From: Candidatus Vicinibacter affinis
GTDB taxonomy: Bacteria > Bacteroidota > Bacteroidia > Chitinophagales > Saprospiraceae
DNA length: 64,000 nucleotides
Direction of reading: 5' to 3'
Assembly: GCA_016714365.1 (NCBI GenBank)
Contig: JADJNH010000005.1
Coordinates: 2,332,501-2,396,500 of the forward strand
Made by a program: the position numbers and the translations under genes. The notes beneath the pieces were generated by a model. It had not been told where the DNA came from, did not search any database, and worked only from the letters and a program-made list of their open reading frames with translations. This document shows, piece by piece, positions 18,289 to 26,349 of the stretch (its first letter is position 1; the number at the start of each line of letters is the position of its first letter).

Positions 18289-19166
18289 CCTTGATCTATT
18301 TTTAATCGATTAAGACAATGATGAAGACTATCTTTCCAATTCGGGATGTCAATGTTTAAGGTAGTTTTAATTTTTTCACAGTCTAACACACTGTATTTTG
18401 GTCTGGGGGCAGGAGCATTGAAAATTTCCGTACTGATAGGAATGACTTTCACTTGCATAACACAATGTTCAAAAATTTCACAGGCAAAATCATACCAACT
18501 TAACGAACCGGAATTTGAATAATGGAAAAATCCCTTCACAGAATCCATGCCTTTTTCTCTTAATCGACTCACCAGAACAACCAACATGTTGGCAAGATCA
18601 AATGCATAAGTGGGAGAGCCAATCTGATCATTGACGACCCGAATCTCAATATTTGATTTTCCTAATTTTAGCATGGTTTTTACAAAATTATGATCATAAT
18701 AAGAATAAATCCAGGAGCTTCTGATAATAATCGCCTCCGGATCAGCAAGCGTTAACAATGCTTCAGCCTCAGCCTTGGAACGAGCATAAACGCCAATAGG
18801 ATGGAGTGGGGAGTCTTCCTTAATTGGGGCAGAGGTTTCCGCATGAAAAACATAATCCGATGAAAAGTGAATAAACTTGATTCCTCTTTTGCGACATGCA
18901 ATGGCCATCATTTGAACTGAGTTAGTGTTGATTTTATAACACATGTCCGGTTCCTTTTCGGCAAGATCAACCTTGGTATACGCGGCTGTATTAATGAGTA
19001 TATTAGGTTGGTGGGCAGATAATATTTCTTCCGTTTTTTGAACTGAACTTATATCCCATTCTTGTCTGTCAAAGAATATCCATTTGATGTCACTCGATAA
19101 TTTTACAAGGTTCTTTAATTCACTGGCAACTTGTCCATGAGCTCCGGTAACTAAAATAGTAAACAT
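18285..19166 (-). CDS. rfbD: dTDP-4-dehydrorhamnose reductase
   Basis: This 293-residue short-chain dehydrogenase performs the last step of dTDP-L-rhamnose synthesis, reducing dTDP-6-deoxy-L-lyxo-4-hexulose with NAD(P)H. The N-terminal nucleotide-binding motif is TGAHGQVASEL (GxxGQ form of the RmlD family). NTAAYTKVDLAE is the RmlD signature, HFSSDYVFH and VYARSKAEAE give the catalytic Ser/Tyr-xxx-Lys, and IIRSSWIYSYYDHNFVKTML follows. It directly abuts rfbC. The rfbA and rfbB genes are not in the window, so they must be elsewhere if the pathway is complete. Rhamnose probably enters surface polysaccharide. Confidence 0.95.
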   Translation of the reverse strand: MFTILVTGAHGQVASELKNLVKLSSDIKWIFFDRQEWDISSVQKTEEILSAHQPNILINTAAYTKVDLAEKEPDMCYKINTNSVQMMAIACRKRGIKFIHFSSDYVFHAETSAPIKEDSPLHPIGVYARSKAEAEALLTLADPEAIIIRSSWIYSYYDHNFVKTMLKLGKSNIEIRVVNDQIGSPTYAFDLANMLVVLVSRLREKGMDSVKGFFHYSNSGSLSWYDFACEIFEHCVMQVKVIPISTEIFNAPAPRPKYSVLDCEKIKTTLNIDIPNWKDSLHHCLNRLKIDQG

Positions 19167-19709
19167 TCAGAAGTTGTAATATTTAATGCCAGGCCAATTA
19201 AGATCTTTGTCCGAAATAATTTGCTTTTCAATCGGAATCATCCAGTCTATATTAAGTGAAGTATCCATTGGATGTATTCCGGATTCGGAAGGTGCATGAT
19301 AGAATTCATCACATTTGTAATTAAAAATACATCTTTCACTGAGTACTGAATACCCATGAGCAAAACCTTTTGGTATTAATAATTGCTTCTTATTTTCCAT
19401 GGAAAGCAATATGGAAAAACTTTTTCCAAATGTTTTGCTATTTGGTCTCAGATCAACGACCACATCCAAGGCTTCACCATAACTCACCCGAACTAATTTG
19501 GTTTGTTGAAAAGGAGGTATTTGAAAATGAAGTCCTCGAATAACACCAAATTCAGATTGTGATTCATTGTCTTGGACAAAATGATAATTCAAATGATTCT
19601 GATCAAACAGATTCTTATTGTACGATTCCATAAAATACCCACGGGAATCAATGTGTACTTTGGGTTCAATGATGATCAAATCTTCCAAAGGGGTCTTGGT
19701 AAGTTTCAT
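19167..19709 (-). CDS. rfbC: dTDP-4-dehydrorhamnose 3,5-epimerase
   Basis: This 180-residue cupin-fold epimerase converts dTDP-4-dehydro-6-deoxyglucose to its L-lyxo isomer. Landmarks are the N-terminal IIEPKVHIDSRGYFMESYN, the catalytic-His motif RGLHFQIPPFQQTKLVRV, the catalytic-Asp region ALDVVVDLRPNSKTFGK, and IPKGFAHGYSVLSE. Length and order are those of RmlC. Its end touches the rfbD start, and it begins 3 bp after the der stop, so it is embedded in the era-der leftward cluster. Confidence 0.95.
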   Translation of the reverse strand: MKLTKTPLEDLIIIEPKVHIDSRGYFMESYNKNLFDQNHLNYHFVQDNESQSEFGVIRGLHFQIPPFQQTKLVRVSYGEALDVVVDLRPNSKTFGKSFSILLSMENKKQLLIPKGFAHGYSVLSERCIFNYKCDEFYHAPSESGIHPMDTSLNIDWMIPIEKQIISDKDLNWPGIKYYNF

Positions 19710-19711
19710 GA

Positions 19712-21013
19712 CTATTTTTCTTTGAACAATAATCTGATGGGTACTCCGGTGAAATTATACAGACTTCTCAATTGGTTTTCGAGAAACTGCTTGTAACTGC
19801 CTTTGATCTCATCAGGATAATTTGAGAAAAAAGCGAACAGCGGATATTCTTTTTCTATTTGAGTAATATACTTGATTTTAATTAGGTGATTTCTGTAAGA
19901 AGGAGGGGGTATTTTTCCGATGGCTTCCAACATTTTTTCATTGAGGTCAGAGGTCTTTATTTTCTGGCTTCGATGTTTATATACTTCAAGTCCTTTTTCA
20001 ATAGCTTGAAATACTCTTTGTTTTTCTTTAGCGGAAATGAACAAGATGGGAACATCATTAAAGGGAGCCATCTTATTCTTAATCGTTTGTTCGTATTCTT
20101 TAGCTGTGTTGGTAATTTTTTCAACCAGATCCCATTTATTGACCAAAATTACCAAGCCTTTGTTTCTTTTAATTACAAGGGATACAAGCTCCATATCCTG
20201 TGACTCAATTCCTAGGGTGGCATCAATTACCAGAAAACACACATCCGCTTCCTCTATGCTTTTAAAAGCCCTGATTACTGAATAAAACTCGAGGTCTTCG
20301 TGGACTTTAGCCTTTTTCCTGATTCCGGCAGTGTCAATAATTATAAATTGTTTCCCAAATTTATTGTATTCTGAATGGATCGGATCTCTTGTGGTGCCGG
20401 CTATATCGGTAACCATGTTACGTTCTTCATCAAGCAGAGCGTTAATCAGAGAGGACTTTCCAACATTGGGTTGACCAATAATGGCAAATTTTGGTAAGTC
20501 CGGTAATACCAGCTCTTCACTTGGAATTAATTCCGCTATGGCATCCAGCAACTCACCGGTTCCACTGCCTGTCATCCCGGAGACACAATACATTTCATCA
20601 AAACCTAAACTCCAAAATTCTTGTGCCAAAAGCAATCTTTCATGATTGTCCACTTTGTTAACTACCAGGAATTTCTTCTTGTCAACTCGGCGCAGTAATT
20701 GTGCGACAAACTCATCCAGATCTGTAATTCCGGTGGTAACATCAACCATGTAAATAATCGCACTGGATTCTACAATCGCTAATTCAACTTGTCTCCTGAT
20801 CTGTGATTCAAATATGTCACTTGAATGTGCTACAAATCCACCTGTGTCGACGATGTAAAACTTTTTTCCATTCCATTCCGCAACATCATATATTCTGTCA
20901 CGGGTCACCCCGCTTATGTCATCCACAATTGATTTTTTACGCCCAACCAGTCGATTAAATAAAGTTGATTTGCCTACGTTAGGTCTTCCTACAATTGCTA
21001 CTGTAAATCTCAT
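19712..21013 (-). CDS. der: Ribosome biogenesis GTPase Der
   Basis: This 433-residue protein has two tandem GTPase domains, the hallmark of Der/EngA, which is needed for 50S subunit assembly. The first G domain has GRPNVGKSTLFNRL, DTGG and NKVD. The second has GQPNVGKSSLINAL, DTAGIRKKAK and NKWD. The KH-like C-terminal domain (about residues 350-433) ends with FFSNYPDEIKGSYKQFLEN and GVPIRLLFKEK, as in other Der proteins. Its ATG overlaps the era stop by four bases. This is a core housekeeping gene with no odd features. Confidence 0.97.
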   Translation of the reverse strand: MRFTVAIVGRPNVGKSTLFNRLVGRKKSIVDDISGVTRDRIYDVAEWNGKKFYIVDTGGFVAHSSDIFESQIRRQVELAIVESSAIIYMVDVTTGITDLDEFVAQLLRRVDKKKFLVVNKVDNHERLLLAQEFWSLGFDEMYCVSGMTGSGTGELLDAIAELIPSEELVLPDLPKFAIIGQPNVGKSSLINALLDEERNMVTDIAGTTRDPIHSEYNKFGKQFIIIDTAGIRKKAKVHEDLEFYSVIRAFKSIEEADVCFLVIDATLGIESQDMELVSLVIKRNKGLVILVNKWDLVEKITNTAKEYEQTIKNKMAPFNDVPILFISAKEKQRVFQAIEKGLEVYKHRSQKIKTSDLNEKMLEAIGKIPPPSYRNHLIKIKYITQIEKEYPLFAFFSNYPDEIKGSYKQFLENQLRSLYNFTGVPIRLLFKEK

Positions 21014-21912
21014 CTTAGTACTCCTGATTTTTCTAAAAAATTAATATCGTTCCGCCAATCTTTCCTGAGTTTAATGCTTAATCCAAGATAAGCTTTTTGC
21101 TGAAGAAATTGTTCTATTTCTATTCTTGATTTTATTCCCAACTCCTTAATCTTTGAGCCGTTTTTGCCTAAAAGAATTGGAATTTGACTTTGCTTATTGG
21201 TGTAAATGGTTGCCTCAATACTGGCCATAGGTAATTGATCATCCACTCCTTTACACTTGGTGATTTCGACAAAGGTACTAAAAGGGATCTCATCCTCAAA
21301 CAAATAGTAGATCTGTTCACGTATTAACTCGCTTAAAAAAAACTTGATCGGTTTGTCACTGGCTATGTCATCTGAGAAATATGGTTCGTGTAAAGGAATT
21401 AATTCAAGTATCTGACTTCTCAGTTCCGCAACTCCTTCTCCGGTTAGGGCAGATACTAAAAAGCTGTAATCCAGGTCATTGTAAAATTCAAGGTCCTTTT
21501 TGACCTGCTCTAATTTTGATGCTGGTATCCGATCTTTCTTGTTGATGACCAGAATTTTCGGAATCGTTAACTTTTGACAGTCTTCAGTGAGCGTAAATGA
21601 ACTTTCTTTTGGTCTGGTGCCATCAACGACCATGAGCAATACGTCCGCATCAGACTGCGATTCCCTGATTTTATCGTTCATCATCTTTTGCATTGGATAG
21701 TTTTCCTGCTCAATCCAACCAGGTAGATCTGAATAAATTACCTGTGTCTGGTTAAAATTGCAAATTGAAAATATCCTGGCTCTGGTTGTTTGTGGTTTAG
21801 GCGATACAATTGAAAGCTTGTGTTCGCTTAATGCATTGACTAAAGTCGATTTTCCACTGTTAGGCAAACCAACAATGTTCACAAAACCTGATCTATTTAT
21901 TTTCGATTCCAA
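21010..21912 (-). CDS. era: GTPase Era
   Basis: This 300-residue Era GTPase acts in 16S rRNA 3' end processing and 30S assembly. It has the G1 motif GLPNSGKSTLVNAL (Ser where most Era proteins have Val), the G3 motif DLPGW and the G4 motif NKKD. The C-terminal KH domain contains IEATIYTNKQSQIPILLGKNG and IKELGIKSRIEIEQFLQQKAYLGL. The start is TTG at 21912; an in-frame TAA three codons upstream leaves no earlier choice, and the next ATG would lose the P-loop. It begins 6 bp after the stop of an uncharacterised upstream gene and overlaps der. Confidence 0.95.
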   Translation of the reverse strand: MESKINRSGFVNIVGLPNSGKSTLVNALSEHKLSIVSPKPQTTRARIFSICNFNQTQVIYSDLPGWIEQENYPMQKMMNDKIRESQSDADVLLMVVDGTRPKESSFTLTEDCQKLTIPKILVINKKDRIPASKLEQVKKDLEFYNDLDYSFLVSALTGEGVAELRSQILELIPLHEPYFSDDIASDKPIKFFLSELIREQIYYLFEDEIPFSTFVEITKCKGVDDQLPMASIEATIYTNKQSQIPILLGKNGSKIKELGIKSRIEIEQFLQQKAYLGLSIKLRKDWRNDINFLEKSGVLR

Positions 21913-21918
21913 GAGGTG

Positions 21919-22476
21919 TTAAATTTTTTGATCAAGATATTCAAATAATATAGCAGGCGTCATTTTTCTCCAATTTAAGTCATTGAATTTTTTTCCAAAA
22001 TTGGTATGATATTGTATTAAAGTCCTCTTCATCTCATCCTTTACATGATCCAGCACGTTGATGAAACAAATCCACCCACCTTCATCAGATATATCCTCCT
22101 TCCATTCTTCATAATAACAATCATCCGAACCGTGAAAATTTAAGACATTCTCACACAATAAAATAAAATACTTGATCTTGTGTTTGATCATCACATCAAT
22201 GATATCTCTTTTGAGAAACATGATGTCATTTTCAATACAATCGTTCCATTCGCCAATCAATTCAATAATTGCGAATCCATCGGCGTAATCAACAAAAAGA
22301 ATTTTTATGTACAAATTGGCAGATCCAAAATTATCCCACTGAGGGTGAACATAATAATTGTATATTTTGTTGGAGTACGTGAATTCACTATAAGTAACTT
22401 TATAAAAAGGTGACTTTTCATCTTCGGAACTGTTGTACAAGTCTCGCCAGAGGTAAAATGGTTCAATGTCATGCAT
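21919..22476 (-). CDS. Conserved-looking hypothetical cytoplasmic protein
   Basis: This is a 185-residue soluble protein with no signal peptide or membrane segment. It is rich in Asp/Glu and aromatic residues, including KSPFYKVTYSEFTYSNKIYNYYVHPQWDNFGSANLYIKI and a later CYYEEWKEDISDEGGWICF. I do not recognise the family. A beta-rich start and helices around residues 85-110 (DIMFLKRDIIDVMIKHKI) are suggested by the hydrophobic pattern. It lies 6 bp upstream of era, so it may head the cluster. Its ATG (22476-22474) overlaps the divergent ATG at 22471-22476 within the palindrome ATGCAT. Confidence 0.8.
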   Translation of the reverse strand: MHDIEPFYLWRDLYNSSEDEKSPFYKVTYSEFTYSNKIYNYYVHPQWDNFGSANLYIKILFVDYADGFAIIELIGEWNDCIENDIMFLKRDIIDVMIKHKIKYFILLCENVLNFHGSDDCYYEEWKEDISDEGGWICFINVLDHVKDEMKRTLIQYHTNFGKKFNDLNWRKMTPAILFEYLDQKI

Positions 22477-23040
22477 ACAGGTAAAAAATATAATAACAAA
22501 AATTATTTGAGAAAGATTCGAATAGTCCTGACGGGCCCTGAATCAACGGGAAAAACCAGCCTTTCTTTGGCTTTGTCAAACCATTACAAAGTTAACTTGA
22601 TTCCTGAATTCAGCAGGTATTTTCTGACGAAATCAGTCGTCCCATACACTTTTGAAGAAGTTAGCCAAATGGCCTTGCAGCAAATCAAATTATCCGAGAA
22701 TGCTCCATCCCATAACTCTTTTCATTTAGAAGATACCGACCTTCTGACCTATTTGGTTTGGCAAGGATTTAAATACGGATCAGTAGATCCTTACTTATTG
22801 GAAAACTGGAAGGGACATCAGGCAGATTTTTATTTGATGTGTGTTCCCGATGTCAAGTGGCAGAGCGATCCATTGAGAGAAAATCCGCTTCAAAGAACTG
22901 AGATAGCCAATTTGTTTATTAATTATTTGACAGCCAGTCAATTAGATTACGGTTACGTGACCGGTTCAGGAATTTCAAGGTTGAACAATGCAGTTTTTTT
23001 AATTGATCAGTTTATAAAAAAAACTACCTTCGCCCCATAG
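22471..23040 (+). CDS. NadR-like P-loop kinase/ATPase
   Basis: This 189-residue P-loop protein resembles the C-terminal ribosylnicotinamide-kinase domain of NadR. The Walker A motif is TGPESTGKTSLSLAL, followed by LIPEFSRYFL and LEDTDLLTYLVWQ (acidic Walker B-like part), with a QRTEIANLF region near the end. The NMN adenylyltransferase domain of NadR is absent. In Bacteroidota such stand-alone domains often sit with PnuC-type vitamin transporters. Here the stop codon TAG (23038-23040) lies at the 5' edge of a TPP riboswitch serving a TonB receptor. A thiamine or precursor kinase role is inferred only. The start could be ATG 22471 or TTG 22507. Confidence 0.8.
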   Translation: MHTGKKYNNKNYLRKIRIVLTGPESTGKTSLSLALSNHYKVNLIPEFSRYFLTKSVVPYTFEEVSQMALQQIKLSENAPSHNSFHLEDTDLLTYLVWQGFKYGSVDPYLLENWKGHQADFYLMCVPDVKWQSDPLRENPLQRTEIANLFINYLTASQLDYGYVTGSGISRLNNAVFLIDQFIKKTTFAP

Positions 23041-23117
23041 GGGTGCCGCATCAGTGATTTTCACCGGCTGAGATTATACCCATTGAACCTGTACGGGTAA
23101 TTCCGGGGAGGGATCAG
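23037..23117 (+). promoter_or_regulatory. TPP (thiamine pyrophosphate) riboswitch
   Basis: The THI-box core is easily read: GGGGTGCC at 23040-23047, CTGAGA at 23068-23073, ACCC, TTGAACCTG near 23083-23091, CGGGTAATTCCGG and GGGAGGGATCA. These parts correspond in order to the conserved TPP aptamer, including the pyrimidine-sensing CUGAGA and the CGGGUAAU block. The outer end points are approximate. It lies between the NadR-like gene and a TonB receptor that begins at 23151. Confidence 0.95.
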
Positions 23118-23146
23118 GCTGGATGTATTGCCCTTTTAAAAGCCTG
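23115..23146 (+). promoter_or_regulatory. Expression-platform hairpin of the TPP riboswitch
   Basis: CAGGCT (23115-23120) and AGCCTG (23141-23146) form a perfect 6-bp inverted repeat with a 20-nt loop, ending 4 nt before the ATG at 23151. There is no U-run after the stem, so blocking of translation initiation fits better than termination. The left arm overlaps the 3' end of the aptamer, as needed for alternative pairing. Confidence 0.6.
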
Positions 23147-23150
23147 GTTT

Positions 23151-25583
23151 ATGAAAAAAATTCTCTGTTTGCTTTGGCTGTTTTCTTTTGAATCAAATGC
23201 CCAGTCTTTTTTGTCGGGAAGGGTATTAGATGAAAATTCAGATCCCTATCAGCAAGTTTTAGTAAAAATTGAACAATTAAACAATTCAACTTGGACGGAC
23301 AGCAAAGGGTATTATGAATTCAGGAATTTACCTTCAGGAACGTATGCTGTATCCGTCGATTATGGCTATGATATAGAATACAGACAAGTATTGATTGATA
23401 AATCCATTGTGACCTACGATTTTAACATCTCCAGAAGGATAAATTTTGAAGAGATCAACATAAGCTCCACCAAATGGGGGTCTGATGGTTTGGTCTCAAC
23501 TAAAAAAATCACCGGGGAGGAAATATTAAAAAACAGAGACGATAAGGATCTTCCTTATATGCTGAATAATCTTCCATCCATTCAAGTTCAGTCTGATGCT
23601 GGGAATGGTATCGGCTATGCTGGTTTTAGAGTCAGGGGCATTGATCCAAATCAGATTCAGGTTAATTTGAATGGAATTCCCTTGAATGATGCAGAATCAT
23701 CCAGAACGTATTTTGTAAATACTCCTGATTTACTAAGCAGTATAGATCGCATGGAGGTTTTAACTGGTTTTGTTCCCGGCAGAAGTGGACCGGGGGGATT
23801 TGGTGCATCACTGGATCTCAACCTTAACAAACTATATTTCAAACCATTTGCAAGAATTTCTACCCAATTCGGCTCATACAATTCCTCCATGTTTTCTGTA
23901 ATGGCCAACACAGGATTATTTGAAGATGCCTACAATTTAGAAATAAGATACAGCAGACAAAATTCTAATGGATTTATTGAACGATCAGACAGCAGACTGA
24001 GATCACTTTTTTTATCTGGAGCAGTGATCAAGAAAAAATACAGCCTAAGATTAAATTTCATTCAAGGGTCTGAGTTAACTGGTCAGGCTTGGAATGGTCT
24101 TCCATATCAGTATTTCAATACGGACTCACTTTATACATGGAATCTTTCAGGTAGAGAAAAGTCTCCTGTACCTTATGACAATGAAGTAGATAATTACAAA
24201 CAAACCCATTCCCAAATCTTTTACAACAAGTCATTTAATCGGAGTACAAATTTGGTATTCAATTTTAATTTTACCAAAGGAAGAGGTTTTTATGAAAATT
24301 TTAAATCCAACAATAACCTTGCTGATTATGGTTTGACCCACCCGGATACCATGCAGGCAGATTTGATCAGACGAAAGTGGTTGGACAATGATTTTTTATA
24401 CAGTTATTTGGGGTTAGAGAAAGTCTGGAATTCCAGGTTTTCTTCAAGTTTTGGAATAGCCTATTCATTTTACAAAGGAAAACATTTTGGTCAGATTATC
24501 AGTACTTCCCTTTACAAAGTGGGCGGACTAGGTCTAAACTATTACTTCAATACTGGAAAGAAAAACGAAATGAGTTATTTTTTCAAATCCAGCTATGGCA
24601 TTAGTTCAAAAGTAAAGGCTGTTTTTGATTTTCACCTCAGATCTGTAAACTACAACGCGATGGGTACAGATGATTCCTATGGTGCGATAAATATTACCCA
24701 GCAAATAAATTTAGCAAATCCTAAATTAGCCTTTATTTATATTCTCTCAGACAAAATACAAGCCAGCTTCTCTTCTGCATATTATGAGCGGGAACCATAT
24801 AGGGAAGAACTGTTGAGCAATCCAACATTAGGAAAAGAAAAATTGGTTTGTTTGGATGCAGGTTTTATTTGGAGTATCGCAAAATTTAAAGCAGCTGCAA
24901 ACTTGTATCACATGGAATATCGTGATTATTTAGCACCTAATGGAGATCTCAACGATACCGGAGATCCTTTGAGAGTCAATATTCCTAAAGCTTTTCGCAG
25001 TGGGGTAGAGTGTAATGTAGATTTTTTACCTGTCAGATTTATAGGAATATCTTATCAGGTAAACATTTCAAAAAATAGGGCCAGAAATTTCAATGAAAAA
25101 ATTCCGGTTTTCGATGGCAACTACACACAAGTAGGTGAAATAATAAGATTTTCTGCATCCACGCCTCTGGCTTTTTCACCTTCACAGATCCATGGGGTAA
25201 CTATAAAATTTAATCTATTGGAAAGGCCGAAGCGCTCTGAATTGCTTCAGATTTTATTTAATACAAAATTTGTCGGCGCTCAGTATCTTGACCTTTCAGG
25301 AAAAAATGAAGCCATGATTGAGGCGTATCATGTAGAAATGTTGAAACTTCAATATGGAAGAATGATAAAGAAAGCCAATCTGAATGCCTACATACAGGTA
25401 AACAACCTAACCAATCAAAGATACACTTCTCACGGATGGTTTAGTAGATTTGGTAGTACAACATCATTGGATCCAAACACAGACCCATACCTGGGCACAG
25501 AGGATCAGAACATCTATTATTATAAAGGTTTATTCCCACAAGCTCTCAGACATTTTAGCTTGGGAATAAATCTCACATTTTAA
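23151..25583 (+). CDS. TonB-dependent receptor, probably for thiamine
   Basis: This 810-residue outer membrane receptor has a signal peptide (ending SNAQ), a carboxypeptidase-like regulatory domain (SFLSGRVLDENSDPYQQVLV, about 19-100) and a plug. The plug shows ILKNRDDKDLPYMLNNLPSI and GYAGFRVRGIDPNQIQVNLN, with a 22-strand type barrel after it that ends in SLGINLTF. The TPP riboswitch directly in front indicates repression when thiamine pyrophosphate is abundant, so the substrate is most likely thiamine or a derivative. Energy would come from TonB-ExbBD encoded elsewhere. No inner-membrane PnuT transporter is adjacent. The 3' end overlaps the convergent gene by four bases. Confidence 0.92.
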   Translation: MKKILCLLWLFSFESNAQSFLSGRVLDENSDPYQQVLVKIEQLNNSTWTDSKGYYEFRNLPSGTYAVSVDYGYDIEYRQVLIDKSIVTYDFNISRRINFEEINISSTKWGSDGLVSTKKITGEEILKNRDDKDLPYMLNNLPSIQVQSDAGNGIGYAGFRVRGIDPNQIQVNLNGIPLNDAESSRTYFVNTPDLLSSIDRMEVLTGFVPGRSGPGGFGASLDLNLNKLYFKPFARISTQFGSYNSSMFSVMANTGLFEDAYNLEIRYSRQNSNGFIERSDSRLRSLFLSGAVIKKKYSLRLNFIQGSELTGQAWNGLPYQYFNTDSLYTWNLSGREKSPVPYDNEVDNYKQTHSQIFYNKSFNRSTNLVFNFNFTKGRGFYENFKSNNNLADYGLTHPDTMQADLIRRKWLDNDFLYSYLGLEKVWNSRFSSSFGIAYSFYKGKHFGQIISTSLYKVGGLGLNYYFNTGKKNEMSYFFKSSYGISSKVKAVFDFHLRSVNYNAMGTDDSYGAINITQQINLANPKLAFIYILSDKIQASFSSAYYEREPYREELLSNPTLGKEKLVCLDAGFIWSIAKFKAAANLYHMEYRDYLAPNGDLNDTGDPLRVNIPKAFRSGVECNVDFLPVRFIGISYQVNISKNRARNFNEKIPVFDGNYTQVGEIIRFSASTPLAFSPSQIHGVTIKFNLLERPKRSELLQILFNTKFVGAQYLDLSGKNEAMIEAYHVEMLKLQYGRMIKKANLNAYIQVNNLTNQRYTSHGWFSRFGSTTSLDPNTDPYLGTEDQNIYYYKGLFPQALRHFSLGINLTF

Positions 25584-26218
25584 AATCGGTAGGTAAGGCC
25601 GATTCTAAACTGAATAGGTAAATCTACTGATTCTTTGGGTGCTAAGAAGTCATACATCAGATACAATTCATAAGAAAAAATGCCACCGGCATTGTAGCCC
25701 AATCCTGCATAAAAATGTTCATTCCAAAGTCGTCTTGTTTCCAATTTGTTATCAGGACTGAGACCAACAATTTCTGATTGACTGATCTGTGAATATTCGA
25801 TGTGAGAAAATAAATATTTAAGAAATTTCAGACGATTGAATGCTCCAAGTCCAAAATTGAATGCATTGTATTTCCAAACATCCGGTGCCGCATCAAATCT
25901 TCCTCCTGCATAAGAAAACTCTAACCTGGGACCAACTGAAATCCAGCTGTTCAATTTATAGCCAACCAATGGAGAAAGCCCTAATTCAAAAACATTGCCG
26001 ACCACTCCGTTGCCAATAGATGCCTGGTAAAATTGTAAATTAAAACCACCGCCAAACCAAAGATGGTCGATTAAATGATATTCTTCCTGACCTTTCTTGG
26101 AAGACTTTGATTTGGAGGATTTTGTATTTTTTGAAGATTGCCCAATAATTGGATTCATACCAACCATGCAAAAGGACAATATGGTCAAAAGAAGTGCTGA
26201 TTTTATTATTTTTAACAT
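25580..26218 (-). CDS. Small outer membrane beta-barrel protein
   Basis: This 212-residue protein has a signal peptide (cut near IIGQ), then a Ser/Lys-rich linker (SSKNTKSSKSKSSKKGQ). A short barrel of about eight strands follows, with alternating aromatic and Gly residues (LWFGGGFNLQFY, LSPLVGYKLNSWISVGPRLEFSY, HIEYSQI, FYAGLGYNAGG, FRIGLTYRF). It resembles the general outer membrane beta-barrel families of Bacteroidota; the role is unknown. It is a single gene, convergent with the thiamine receptor and divergent from the metalloprotease. Confidence 0.8.
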   Translation of the reverse strand: MLKIIKSALLLTILSFCMVGMNPIIGQSSKNTKSSKSKSSKKGQEEYHLIDHLWFGGGFNLQFYQASIGNGVVGNVFELGLSPLVGYKLNSWISVGPRLEFSYAGGRFDAAPDVWKYNAFNFGLGAFNRLKFLKYLFSHIEYSQISQSEIVGLSPDNKLETRRLWNEHFYAGLGYNAGGIFSYELYLMYDFLAPKESVDLPIQFRIGLTYRF

Positions 26219-26349
26219 TATGTGTAAGTTATTGAATATTAATTTATTATAAATTCAATAGTAAAATATTTGAACGGTATTCAGAACTTGTGGCCTGCAA
26301 AAATGAGATTTTTTTTAATTTGTGGCGTTTTAAATGCAAACAAAAAAAT

